A DNA stretch of 64,000 nucleotides from UBA7960 sp964348755 (GTDB lineage Bacteria; Bacteroidota; Bacteroidia; Bacteroidales; UBA7960): contig CAYGDW010000003.1 of NCBI GenBank assembly GCA_964348755.1, forward strand, positions 1 to 64,000. Direction: 5' to 3'. Positions 34,076 to 43,022 of the stretch are shown piece by piece (positions within the stretch are counted from its first letter, which is position 1; each line of letters begins with the position of its first letter). Under the pieces are notes generated by a model. The model searched no databases and was not told where the DNA came from. It was given only the letters and a program-made list of their open reading frames with translations. The position numbers and the translations under genes were made by a program.

Positions 34076-35125
34076 TTAATCGAAAAGAGTGCCTGGTGCG
34101 GGGGTCTTTTTACGGCCCAAGTGGCTATAGGCCAGCGCGGTGGCTTCGCGACCTCGCGGGGTGCGCATAAGGTAGCCTTCCTGTATCAAAAAAGGCTCAT
34201 ACACCTCTTCTATGGTGCCTGGGTCTTCGCCTACAGCGGTGGCCACATTGTTGAGGCCCACAGGCCCGCCTTTAAATTTGTCAATTATTGTTGAGAGTAT
34301 CCGGTTATCCATTTCGTCGAGACCGTACTTGTCAACATTCAGGGCGGCGAGGCCATAATGTGCAATGCCAATATCGATGCTGCCGTTTCCTTTTACCTGG
34401 GCAAAGTCGCGCACCCTTCGAAGCAGGGCATTAGCAATGCGCGGAGTGCCCCGGCTGCGCCCGGCAATTTCGCGGGCCGCCTCTTCGGTAATGCTTACCT
34501 TTAGTATGCCAGCCGAGCGTTTTACAATGGTGGTTAGCAGCGCTGCATCGTAGTAGTTGAGCCTTGCGTTTATACCAAAACGGGCCCGAAGGGGCGAGGT
34601 AAGAAGACCCGAGCGGGTGGTGGCCCCTATCAATGTAAACGGGTGCAGGTTTATTTGCACGCTGCGGGCATTGGGGCCTGTTTCTATCATTATATCAATC
34701 TTAAAATCTTCCATGGCCGAATACAAATACTCTTCAACCACGGGGCTGAGGCGATGTATTTCGTCGATAAACAGCACATCGGCAGTTTCGAGGTTGGTGA
34801 GCAGCCCCGCCAGATCGCCCGGCTTGTCTAATACCGGACCGGAAGTAACTTTAATGCCGGCGCCCATTTCGTTGGCAATGATATGTGCCAGGGTGGTTTT
34901 TCCCAGGCCCGGAGGACCGTGTAGCAACACATGATCGAGCGCCTCGCCGCGCTGCCGGGCAGCCCCTACAAACACCTTCAGGTTTTCTACTACCCCGTGC
35001 TGGCCAGTAAAGCCCGAAAAACTGGCTGGCCTGAGCGCACGCTCAAACTCACGCTCGGCTGGCGTAAGCTGGCTGCCTTCCGGGTCCAGATATATGTTTT
35101 TGGGCAATTCTTTCGATGGTGGCAT
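34076..35125 (-). CDS. ruvB: Holliday junction branch migration helicase RuvB
   Basis: A 349-residue AAA+ motor that drives branch migration with RuvA. Walker A is HGPPGLGKTT, Walker B LFIDEIHRL, sensor 1 GATTRSG, and the sensor-2 region RSRGTPRIA; a winged helix ends the protein. The start is ATG at 35125; a TTG three codons upstream lies in the promoter box. The box ends only 6 nt before the ATG, so the mRNA may be leaderless or nearly so. Confidence 0.97.
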   Translation of the reverse strand: MPPSKELPKNIYLDPEGSQLTPAEREFERALRPASFSGFTGQHGVVENLKVFVGAARQRGEALDHVLLHGPPGLGKTTLAHIIANEMGAGIKVTSGPVLDKPGDLAGLLTNLETADVLFIDEIHRLSPVVEEYLYSAMEDFKIDIMIETGPNARSVQINLHPFTLIGATTRSGLLTSPLRARFGINARLNYYDAALLTTIVKRSAGILKVSITEEAAREIAGRSRGTPRIANALLRRVRDFAQVKGNGSIDIGIAHYGLAALNVDKYGLDEMDNRILSTIIDKFKGGPVGLNNVATAVGEDPGTIEEVYEPFLIQEGYLMRTPRGREATALAYSHLGRKKTPAPGTLFD

Positions 35126-35131
35126 AACGTG

Positions 35132-35139
35132 CAAATTTA
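35132..35139 (-). promoter_or_regulatory. -7 box abutting the ruvB start
   Basis: TAAATTTG on the minus strand fits TANNTTTG and ends 6 nt before the ruvB ATG. The -33 position shows no good match. Confidence 0.45.
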
Positions 35140-35235
35140 AACATAAATCGGTTGAACCACATACGCTATCTTTAATTCAAAAAATGAAACCCTTTTTTGA
35201 GCTAATTCCTTATCTTTACCTTTTACAACCCAACC

Positions 35236-36225
35236 ATGAGCCATGCCTCACTCATAGAGCGTATCTTCTCGATCGAAGGGCCGGACGATTTTGATTCTCT
35301 TGCCCTCGATGTTTTCAGGCACCAGTATTTTCACAACAAAATTTATCGCGATTTTTGCGAGGCGCTCAAGAAAAACCCAAGCAACACCCATACCCTCGGG
35401 CAAATTCCATTTCTACCGGTTTCGTTCTTTCAAAACCACAGGGTGGTGGCTTACGATACCAGCCACGAGCGGGTATTTACCAGCTCGGGCACCACCGGCA
35501 GCACCCCCTCAAAACACTATGTTTACGACACGGCCATTTACGAAGCCAGCTTCCTTAGGTGTTTCAGAAGATTTTACGGCCCGCCTTCCAATTATTGCAT
35601 TTTAGCCTTGCTGCCAGGCTACCTCGAGCGCAGTGGCTCGTCGCTCGTATATATGGTCGATGCACTGGCTGGCCTTAGCGGCAACCCCAATAGCGGCTTT
35701 TACCTTTACGACCTGGCCGCCCTGTCGCAAAAACTCAGCCAGCTACATAGCAAGGGGCAGCCCATAATGCTGATTGGCGTTTCTTTTGCCCTGCTCGACC
35801 TGGCCGCCAGCCATCCGCAACCTATTCGCAATGCTATAATAATGGAAACCGGAGGCATGAAAGGCCGCCGCCGCGAGCTGGTGCGCGAGGAATTGCACCA
35901 AATCCTTATGAAAGCCTTCGGGGTTGAAAGCATTCATTCAGAATACGGCATGACCGAACTATTCTCGCAGGCTTACTCAAAAGGTCAGGGGATATTTGAA
36001 TGCCCTCCCTGGATGAAAGTGCTGATTCGCGACACCAACGACCCCCTTAGCCCGCTGCCACACGGACAAACCGGAGGCCTAAACGTAATTGACCTGGCAA
36101 ACCTGCACTCGTGCAGCTTTATAGAAACACAAGACCTGGGAAAAATACAGCCCGACGGGAGGTTTGAAGTGCTGGGGCGCTTCGACAACAGCGAGGTAAG
36201 GGGCTGCAACCTTTTGGTGGAATAG
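35236..36225 (+). CDS. LuxE-like acyl-protein synthetase/adenylate-forming protein
   Basis: A 329-residue protein of the LuxE acyl-protein synthetase group within the adenylate-forming superfamily. The phosphate-binding loop FTSSGTTGSTPSKH lies at about 81-94, SEYGMTELFSQAY at about 234-246 matches the adenylation core, and the C-terminal GRFEVLGRFDNSEVRGCN resembles the hinge region. LuxE activates a fatty acid and forms an acyl-enzyme for LuxC reductase, but no luxC or luxD is nearby. Bacteroidota carry orphan copies of unknown role. A TATCTTTA box lies at 35210-35217. It could act in lipid or cell-wall acyl transfer; that is a guess. Confidence 0.82.
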   Translation: MSHASLIERIFSIEGPDDFDSLALDVFRHQYFHNKIYRDFCEALKKNPSNTHTLGQIPFLPVSFFQNHRVVAYDTSHERVFTSSGTTGSTPSKHYVYDTAIYEASFLRCFRRFYGPPSNYCILALLPGYLERSGSSLVYMVDALAGLSGNPNSGFYLYDLAALSQKLSQLHSKGQPIMLIGVSFALLDLAASHPQPIRNAIIMETGGMKGRRRELVREELHQILMKAFGVESIHSEYGMTELFSQAYSKGQGIFECPPWMKVLIRDTNDPLSPLPHGQTGGLNVIDLANLHSCSFIETQDLGKIQPDGRFEVLGRFDNSEVRGCNLLVE

Positions 36226-36259
36226 AGGGTAAAGGGTAACCGGTAATGGGTAACCAGTC
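36226..36259 (+). repeat. Degenerate GGGTAAC tandem array
   Basis: Imperfect units GGGTAAA, GGGTAACC, GGTAAT, GGGTAACC follow immediately after the LuxE-like stop codon, between convergent genes. Confidence 0.6.
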
Positions 36260-36291
36260 ACGAACCTTAGGGATCACAGATCGCCAGTGCT

Positions 36292-37494
36292 TTACATTAC
36301 CACCCTGCTTGTGGTTCGGGCAAAGCCGTCGGTAACGCGTATTACCACTGCGCCTTCGGGGGCGGGTATCATTAAGTTGTTTTCTACCTTGTGGCTGGAA
36401 AGGCGGTGACCAATGAGGTTATACACCTCTACCTGGTAAATGCCATCGTTGGGCACGGCTATGACCCAGTGACTGTGCTGCTTTACCACCTTAAACTCAA
36501 GCCCATTCATGCCAAGGTCGTAATGCACGGCTATGGGCCTGAAATATTCGAATTTGCCATCGAAGTCGGTTTGTTTCAGGCGGTAATAGGCCACCCCATC
36601 GAGCGGGCGGGTATCGTTGAAGCTGTAGCTCAAAGGTATGCTGCTGTTGCCGGCACCCTGCACATGGCCAAGCACCTCCCAGCCGTACAGGTCGCGGCTG
36701 CGCTCAATGGTAAAATAGTCGTTGTTGATCTCAGTGCCGGTGGTCCAGCGAAGATCAATACGGTCGGGTCGGGCCTGAGCACCAAAAGAAAGCAACTCAA
36801 TAGGAAGAATGATGCCACCCGCAGACGGAGAAGTTGAGGTGCAACTGCTTGGGCTTGATCCATACCTCCAATTATCTGAAATAAAAGGAGGATAACCCTG
36901 TTGATTCATTATATAACCTTGAGCATTAGGGTCACTGGAGGTAATGCAAAGGTTGGCTGACTTCCCTTCTATCCGGTTTACGGTAAGCAATCCGTCGATA
37001 TTTAAAACCACATTATTTCTAGCATTCAAAACATCAAGAGTAAAACTACCTCCTGGACACACAACAATATTTACGTTGTTTAGCTGTTGATAATCACCAT
37101 CGGCAAGGATAAGTGTGCCAAGGGTTAAGCTTCCGCAAATTACCAGGGTTACATTGTTTTGCAAACTTAAACTCGATACATAAACGTGTGTACCAGCCTG
37201 TATTTCAATATAAATTTGATTGGTGTTATTATTAGGGTTTGGGGTAGGATCTGGAGCTATAATAACTCCACTGCCACCTCCGTCTTTACAAAGACTCCAA
37301 ATTGATGAAGTAGAATGAACCCAGTTTACATTGCCCTGGTTTGGTCCGGCAATAAATGCATGATTACGGCCATCAAAATTTGTAATGTACGGATTAAGGC
37401 ATATTTGTCCATAAGAAAGTATAGGAACAACTGCCGGAAAGGTAGCGAATAAGAAATGCGAGATAAGGAATGGAAGGCGTAAAAATCTTTTCAT
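36292..37494 (-). CDS. Secreted protein with type IX secretion C-terminal domain
   Basis: A 400-residue exported protein: signal peptide (about 1-30, ending SYGQ), an N-terminal part rich in Asn and beta-strand patterns (LSLQNNVTLVICGSLTLG, a parallel-beta-helix look, about 95-180), a fibronectin-like segment common in T9SS cargo (LPIELLSFGAQARPDRIDL, about 238-330) and a C-terminal sorting-like domain (about 335-400; YQVEVYNLIGHRL, VVIRVTDG). It has no catalytic motif I can name; adhesin or surface-structure roles are possible. The final strand ends VVM rather than the common KxxK/R ending. Confidence 0.75.
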   Translation of the reverse strand: MKRFLRLPFLISHFLFATFPAVVPILSYGQICLNPYITNFDGRNHAFIAGPNQGNVNWVHSTSSIWSLCKDGGGSGVIIAPDPTPNPNNNTNQIYIEIQAGTHVYVSSLSLQNNVTLVICGSLTLGTLILADGDYQQLNNVNIVVCPGGSFTLDVLNARNNVVLNIDGLLTVNRIEGKSANLCITSSDPNAQGYIMNQQGYPPFISDNWRYGSSPSSCTSTSPSAGGIILPIELLSFGAQARPDRIDLRWTTGTEINNDYFTIERSRDLYGWEVLGHVQGAGNSSIPLSYSFNDTRPLDGVAYYRLKQTDFDGKFEYFRPIAVHYDLGMNGLEFKVVKQHSHWVIAVPNDGIYQVEVYNLIGHRLSSHKVENNLMIPAPEGAVVIRVTDGFARTTSRVVM

Positions 37495-37767
37495 TATGGC
37501 CCTCCTTAATAATTTTAAGTGAGATCAGAGCAGGTAAGGCAAAAGGCAAAATACCCATAAATATACAAAAAGGCTGGTGCTAAGGCAATTGGTATTATTA
37601 CTGATTTATTACCAGGTAATTTCCCCTGATTTAAATTAAGGGTATAGCAAAGCTATGCAATTTTTTTAATAATTGCAAGTTTTTACGATAAATTGTAAAA
37701 TATTTTCGTTTTTTTGGCAAATTAACGCCGAGAATCTCTTTTCGCGTTTATTTCCGGCTTTTACCTT
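37495..37767. other. AT-rich spacer
   Basis: A 273-nt AT-rich spacer between two minus-strand genes with several small inverted segments but no strong terminator or gene. Confidence 0.5.
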
Positions 37768-39804
37768 TTAATTTTGCAGGTAGCGTTCGAACCAGTTGAA
37801 AAGTTCATTGTACCAGAAAATGGAGTTTTGTGGCGATAGTATCCAGTGGTTTTCGTTTGGGAAATACACCAGGCGGGCATCGAGGCCCATGCCCTTGTAA
37901 ATGCCATATACCAGGAATGCGTGTGCCACGGGCACGCGGTAGTCGAGTTCGCCATGTATCACCAGCATGGGGGTTTTGAAGTTTTGGGCAAACTGCGATG
38001 GGTTCTGGCTGTTGAGCCTGTCGAAGTTTTCCCAGGGGGTGCCTCCGTATTGGAAACCACGGTTTCCTGAGTAGTCGCTGGCAAACTGCAGGTGCAGGTC
38101 GTACACCCCGGCGTGGTTTACCAGGGCAGCAAAACGGTTGGTATGCCCTGCGATCCAGCTCACCAAATATCCGCCGTAACTCCCGCCAGCAGCGGCCATT
38201 CGGTTTTCGTCAACCAGGCCGCGCTCTATAAGATAGTCAGCAGCCTTCATTATGTCTTCGAAAGGTTTTTCGGCATGGCGGCCATGAATGCTTATTGCAA
38301 AGTCCTGACCGAAACTTGTTGACCCGTGGAAGTTTGGGAAGGCCACAATGTAACCGCGCGAGGCAAAGAGCTGGCTGTTCCAGCGGTAGTGCCAGAAGTC
38401 GCCAAAGGTACTGTGAGGCCCGCCATGTATCATCATTACCAGGGGGTATTTTTTCGATGGGTCATAATTGGGCGGGTAGTTAATGAACATCTGCACATCG
38501 GCGTTGTTGGCGCCCTTATAGGTTACGTTTTCGATGCGGCCAAAGTCGATCCTGGCAAGGATCTCATCGTTGAATGCGGTAAGTTTGGTCAGGCCGCCGC
38601 GGCGGCCTAAATCGAGTCGGTAAATTTCGGCGGGGCTGTTCAGGTTGTGATGGCTGAAAACAAGGCTTTGGGGGCCTGCAAGTTTTGAGCCACTGTTGGT
38701 ACCCCGGTGGAAGAGCCTTGTGTGCGGCCCTCCCGCTGCCGGGATGCTGAAAATGGATTGCATGGCCTGGTCTTCGGCAAGGAAAAATACTGTGCGCCCA
38801 TCGGCCGACCAGAACCAGTCCTGGCAGCTCAGGTCGATATGCTGGGTAATGGAGCGGTGAGCGCCAGTTTGGGAGTCGTAAATGGTCATTACCACGCGGT
38901 CGGCATAAAAGTGGGGTATGCTTTGGCTGCCGTAAAGGATAAAGCGGCCATCGGGGCTGTACACGGGCTTGTTATCGTTGGCCACGTTGCCGGGGGAAAT
39001 GTTGGTCATCTGCCCGCTGCCATCGGTAGCCAGCAAAAAGATGTCGTAATTGGTGCTGTCGTAGGGCGGCTCGGTTACATTCATGCTTACGGCAATGGTA
39101 CGTCCATGGGGGGCAATGTCGTAGCTCACTCCGCCCATCATATCAAAATAATTAACCGTGTTGGGCATAAGGTCTGTAACTATGCCTGAGCTTAGCTCAA
39201 GGCTAAACAGGCGAGGGTAGTAGCCATCGGTAAGCCATCGGTCCCAGAAACGGTACATGGTGTTTTCAGTAACTTTGGCCGTTACCTTGCTTTCGCGCAT
39301 TTTCCTTTGCATTTCGCGAAGTTTATCCCAATTGCCATTGTACTCGGGCAGTATGTTTGCGGCAAAGGCCAGGCGCTGCCCATCGGGAAACCACTTGATG
39401 CCAAATACGCCAACAGGTAGGTCGGTTACCTTTTGGGCCTCTCCGCCCTGAAGCGGAAGTACATAAACCTGCCCAGGCCCATCATGGCGGCGCGACACGA
39501 AAGCCAGTCGTGTGCCATCGGGGCTCCATACGGGTGAGCCTTCCTTGCCGCTGAAGGTGAGGCGCCGAAGCTCGCCGCTCTGATTGTTGACCAGATAAAT
39601 GTCGGTTGAAGAAGTGTTGGCGGCAATGTCCCATTCAGTAACCGTAAAGGCTGAGAAATGGCCATCGGGCGAAACCTCGGGGTTACCCACCCGCTTCATC
39701 TGCCAAAGCAATTCCGCGGTGATGGGGGTTTTGTCCTGGGCAATGAGGGGTTGCAGGGCAAAGGCGAAAATTATAATTGGGAGGAGGAGTTTGAAGATTT
39801 TCAT
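37768..39804 (-). CDS. S9-family prolyl oligopeptidase-like peptidase
   Basis: A 678-residue exported serine peptidase. Signal peptide about 1-22 (LQPLIAQ); residues about 40-390 form a TolB/WD-like beta-propeller (repeats such as VSPDGHFSAFT, WSPDGTRLAFVS); the C-terminal alpha/beta-hydrolase domain has GGSYGGYL (nucleophile Ser near 546), an Asp in HGELDYRVPV and His in FPNENHW. Family members release dipeptides or cut short peptides in the periplasm. It is monocistronic. Confidence 0.93.
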   Translation of the reverse strand: MKIFKLLLPIIIFAFALQPLIAQDKTPITAELLWQMKRVGNPEVSPDGHFSAFTVTEWDIAANTSSTDIYLVNNQSGELRRLTFSGKEGSPVWSPDGTRLAFVSRRHDGPGQVYVLPLQGGEAQKVTDLPVGVFGIKWFPDGQRLAFAANILPEYNGNWDKLREMQRKMRESKVTAKVTENTMYRFWDRWLTDGYYPRLFSLELSSGIVTDLMPNTVNYFDMMGGVSYDIAPHGRTIAVSMNVTEPPYDSTNYDIFLLATDGSGQMTNISPGNVANDNKPVYSPDGRFILYGSQSIPHFYADRVVMTIYDSQTGAHRSITQHIDLSCQDWFWSADGRTVFFLAEDQAMQSIFSIPAAGGPHTRLFHRGTNSGSKLAGPQSLVFSHHNLNSPAEIYRLDLGRRGGLTKLTAFNDEILARIDFGRIENVTYKGANNADVQMFINYPPNYDPSKKYPLVMMIHGGPHSTFGDFWHYRWNSQLFASRGYIVAFPNFHGSTSFGQDFAISIHGRHAEKPFEDIMKAADYLIERGLVDENRMAAAGGSYGGYLVSWIAGHTNRFAALVNHAGVYDLHLQFASDYSGNRGFQYGGTPWENFDRLNSQNPSQFAQNFKTPMLVIHGELDYRVPVAHAFLVYGIYKGMGLDARLVYFPNENHWILSPQNSIFWYNELFNWFERYLQN

Positions 39805-40336
39805 GGGATTTGATTTAAGAACAAGGATTACTTTCAGTAAGCTCGCTAAAAGCTCGGCTAACGATTTTTAATTTTAGATGTTGAATGAGGATTACACGGA
39901 TTATTTTGGTGATATTTTGTGTTTTTGAGTTTTAGTGGCCTGTTTTTTTCTCGTTAAGAACGCAAAACAATTTTTAAAAAGTCCAATAAGGTAGTAAGGT
40001 TCAGAGTTTATTCAGTTTTGTGTGGTTACTAAGGTAATAAGGATTAAATCTTCAACAAAATAAACCTGTGCAAATGAATTAAGTTTTTGAAATTACAAGT
40101 TATTTACCGATATTAACAACATGAACAACAACAATGTCAAACATTTAAATCAACTTAGAATATTGGTTTGAGGGTCTAAAGAATGGGTAGTACTTTCATA
40201 ACCCCGCCCTGCCAAATCTATTAAACCTAATTACCTTAGTAATAACTTAACAGCCCAACAACCAACTAAGCCTTATTAGCTTATTAACAGGCTCATTCTT
40301 TCCATAGCTTTTGAACCTTATTTCCTTATTAAAAAA
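39805..40336. other. Intergenic region with degenerate tandem repeats
   Basis: About 530 AT-rich bases without a credible gene. Near-repeats such as AATAAGGTAGTAAGG (39988-40002) and TACTAAGGTAATAAGG (about 40027-40043), and inverse-sense CCTTAGTAATAAC / CCTTATTAGC / CCTTATTTCC units (about 40230-40330), give it the look of a decayed minisatellite. Confidence 0.55.
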
Positions 40337-40951
40337 TCAAACCCTAAAAACCCTGTTCAGCACCAGCTCCTCCACGGCCTTTTTGCGGTTATTGAGCAGC
40401 CGGCCCAAGGCTTCTTCGCCGCCGGAGTAAAGAACCTGGCTGATGAGTGGCATGGCCAGGAAAGGGAAGAAGCAAACCGAGAACATATCAACCAGCAATT
40501 CGCGGGCATCAGTCGGATGCATTCGGCCAGCGGTTGCTTCCTCATTCATTTCCTGCTGTAAGGACTGAAGATCGGCCTGATATTTTTGAAGAATTGCATA
40601 CATCAACTCGGGCTGCTGCTGTGCCTCCTGCAAAATAAAACCCGGCAGAAAGGGCTTGCGAAGCATTATCTGCAAAAAACGGTTGGTTAGCTGTTTAAAA
40701 CGCTGATGCAAACTGCCTGCTTCCTTCTCGAGCAAGACCCCTGCAATATTGGCAAAACCGGAAAGCGCATCCTCCATTATGCGTTTGAAAAGAATTTCCT
40801 TGCTCTCGAAATAATAATGCAGCAGGGCCTTGTTTACCCCGGCATCATTTGCTATTTGCTGCATACGTGCGCCAGAGAAGCCAAGTAGCACAAAGTTGTT
40901 TTCGGCTGCTTCGAGTATGCGCTCACTGGCGTTTGGTGCTTCATTTGTCAT
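40337..40951 (-). CDS. TetR/AcrR-family transcriptional regulator
   Basis: A 204-residue TetR-type regulator with HTH at about 24-46 (RMQQIANDAGVNKALLHYYFESKEILF). Its domain layout parallels the TetR at 32486, with which it shares the C-terminal pattern LLVDMFSVCFFPF, suggesting paralogues of one Bacteroidota subfamily. It is divergent from a nitroreductase gene across 258 nt; no convincing dyad was found there. Confidence 0.9.
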   Translation of the reverse strand: MTNEAPNASERILEAAENNFVLLGFSGARMQQIANDAGVNKALLHYYFESKEILFKRIMEDALSGFANIAGVLLEKEAGSLHQRFKQLTNRFLQIMLRKPFLPGFILQEAQQQPELMYAILQKYQADLQSLQQEMNEEATAGRMHPTDARELLVDMFSVCFFPFLAMPLISQVLYSGGEEALGRLLNNRKKAVEELVLNRVFRV

Positions 40952-41209
40952 GTCCTACGATTTTAAAAATATGTAATTCGGCCACTTATAAAATATTCCA
41001 CAATGCCTTTCAAAAAACAAGTATATCCATGCCGGCTTCGGGCTTTTTACATTTTTCGGCGAAAGCCATTAAACAAGCCCGAACTTCAAATTTAGCAGAA
41101 AATCAGTCGCTTTATAAAAAAAAATTTACCAACCAGTTAAAGAGATGAACAGGCCCACAAAACAAAAGGCTTTTTTTTGTTGTTATAGAAGCAGAAACGA
41201 GTTTACATA

Positions 41210-41809
41210 ATGCAAAAACCAGCAATAACAGACAAGGACATACACCCCCTGATAAAAAACCGGTGGAGTCCCCGCTCTTTCGATGTGCGCAGTGTAGAAA
41301 CAGTCAAACTTCAGCGACTGTTTGAGGCAGCGCGCTGGGCGCCAAGCAGTTTCAACGAGCAGCCCTGGCGCTTTGTGGCTGGCATAAAGGGAGATGAAAC
41401 CTGGCAAAAAATATTCGATAGCCTCAATGAGTGGAACCAGCAGTGGGCCGCCGAAGCTCCGGTGCTTGTTTTGACCATTGGCAGCACCCGCCACGCAAAA
41501 AACAATAAAGAGAACGCCATTTTTAAATACGATGTGGGCCAGGCCGTGGCCTGCCTTACTGTTCAGGCTTCGGCCGATGGCTTAGTGGTACACCAGATGG
41601 GCGGCTTTTCTAAACAAAAGGCAGTTGAACATTTCGATATACCTGAAGATTTTGTGCCTTTGACCGTATCGGCCATTGGCTACCAGGCTGCACCCGAAAA
41701 ACTGCCTGCCGATTTTGAAACGCTTGAGCGAAACCCACGGAGTCGCAAGCCCCTCGAAGAGTTTGTATTTTCAGGCCGCTTCGGGCAGCCCAGCACCCTG
41801 GCCAGCTAA
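41210..41809 (+). CDS. Nitroreductase-family FMN oxidoreductase
   Basis: A 199-residue nitroreductase-like flavoprotein. RWSPRSFD (about 19-26) is the FMN-phosphate binding start; ARWAPSSFNEQPWRF (about 42-56) and the C-terminal TVSAIGYQ complete the pattern. Such enzymes reduce nitro groups, quinones or flavins with NAD(P)H. The adjacent divergent TetR gene is a candidate regulator, though no operator was recognised. Confidence 0.9.
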   Translation: MQKPAITDKDIHPLIKNRWSPRSFDVRSVETVKLQRLFEAARWAPSSFNEQPWRFVAGIKGDETWQKIFDSLNEWNQQWAAEAPVLVLTIGSTRHAKNNKENAIFKYDVGQAVACLTVQASADGLVVHQMGGFSKQKAVEHFDIPEDFVPLTVSAIGYQAAPEKLPADFETLERNPRSRKPLEEFVFSGRFGQPSTLAS

Positions 41810-41918
41810 GAGGCATAATTTTACAGCAATTTAGGCGTAATTTCACCGCATGTTCATCCTCGTTTTTTTGTAAATTTGGTACGCCCGATTTTGGGAAGGA
41901 TGTATTTCAGCCCTGAAA

Positions 41919-43022
41919 ATGAAGTTCCGCCTGACTTTTGTTTGGTTTTTTACCGCAATGCTGCTGCCAGCCTGGCTCGTGGCACAGGCACCCAAATACA
42001 GCAACGAGTTTCTGAGCATTGGGGTTGGAGCCCGCGCACTGGGCCTGTCCAATGCTTATACAGCGCTGGCCAACGATGGCACAGCGGGCTTCTGGAATCC
42101 GGCAGGCCTTACTCAGATTAAGTCTAACATGCAGCTATCGCTCATGCACACCCAGTATTTTGCAGGCGTGGCCCGATACGATTTTGGCTCACTGGCATTC
42201 CGCGCCGCTGGCGGCAGCCATTTTGCCTTTTCTTTTATTCGCTTTGGAGTTGACGACATACCCGATACCTCCGAACTGATCGATGCCGAAGGCAATATCA
42301 ACTACGATCGCATTCGCAGCTTTTCGGCCTCCGACAATGCGTTTCTTATCTCCTATGCAAGGCTTTTCCCCGGCATTGAAAACCTTAGCATTGGTGTAAA
42401 TGCAAAGATTATACGCCGCAAGGCCGGCGCATTTGCCGGCGCCTGGGGTTTCGGGTTGGATGCCGGCGCACAATACCAGGTTAACAGTTGGCGTTTTGCC
42501 GCTATGGCCCGCGACATTACATCTACCTTCAATGCCTGGAGCTACAACTTCGACGACAAAATGCGCGAAGTATTAACCCTTACAGGCAACGAAATACCTG
42601 AGAGCAGCCTTGAAATAACCCTGCCCCGACTGATACTTGGGGTGGCAAGGCAGCTTGGCTTTGGCAAAGACTTTGGCCTGATTGCCTCGGTTGATATGGC
42701 CATAACTACCGATGGTCGCCGTAATGTGCTTATCAAAGGCGACCCCTTTAGCCTCGACCCCAGCCTGGGTCTGGAATTTTCTTTTAAAGACATGGTGTTT
42801 TTCCGAACAGGCATTGGTGGCTACCAGCGCTACACCCGCAACAACCAAATATACCGGGGCGGTATTCAGGCCAACTTGGGCGTAGGTATTAACATTGGAC
42901 AACGACTTAGTATTGATTATGCCCTTACCGATGTGGGCGACCAAAGCGTGGCGCTGTATTCGAATGTGTTTTCGCTTAGATTTAATATTGACCGCCGCGA
43001 GCGGCCTCAATACGATGAATGA
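41919..43022 (+). CDS. PorV/PorQ-family outer membrane protein (PorV2-like)
   Basis: A 367-residue outer-membrane beta-barrel with a signal peptide (about 1-23, WLVAQ). The block SIGVGARALGLSNAYTALANDGTAGFWNPAGL (about 33-65) is the hallmark of the PorV/PorQ (FadL-like) group. In the type IX system PorV shuttles cargo to the sortase PorU. Here the next gene, overlapping by 8 bases (ATGAATGA), encodes a PorU-type C25 protein, so this is the PorV2 of a PorU2/PorV2 pair distinct from the main machinery. Confidence 0.88.
   Translation: MKFRLTFVWFFTAMLLPAWLVAQAPKYSNEFLSIGVGARALGLSNAYTALANDGTAGFWNPAGLTQIKSNMQLSLMHTQYFAGVARYDFGSLAFRAAGGSHFAFSFIRFGVDDIPDTSELIDAEGNINYDRIRSFSASDNAFLISYARLFPGIENLSIGVNAKIIRRKAGAFAGAWGFGLDAGAQYQVNSWRFAAMARDITSTFNAWSYNFDDKMREVLTLTGNEIPESSLEITLPRLILGVARQLGFGKDFGLIASVDMAITTDGRRNVLIKGDPFSLDPSLGLEFSFKDMVFFRTGIGGYQRYTRNNQIYRGGIQANLGVGINIGQRLSIDYALTDVGDQSVALYSNVFSLRFNIDRRERPQYDE

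Noticed and set aside
40952..41209. TetR operator between the divergent TetR and nitroreductase genes
   Set aside because: Only a weak dyad around TTTACCAACCAGTTAAA was seen (about half of positions match).
42895..43014. Longer start for the PorU2-like protein
   Set aside because: The extra 40 residues lie inside the PorV2-like gene in another frame and precede a normal signal peptide.
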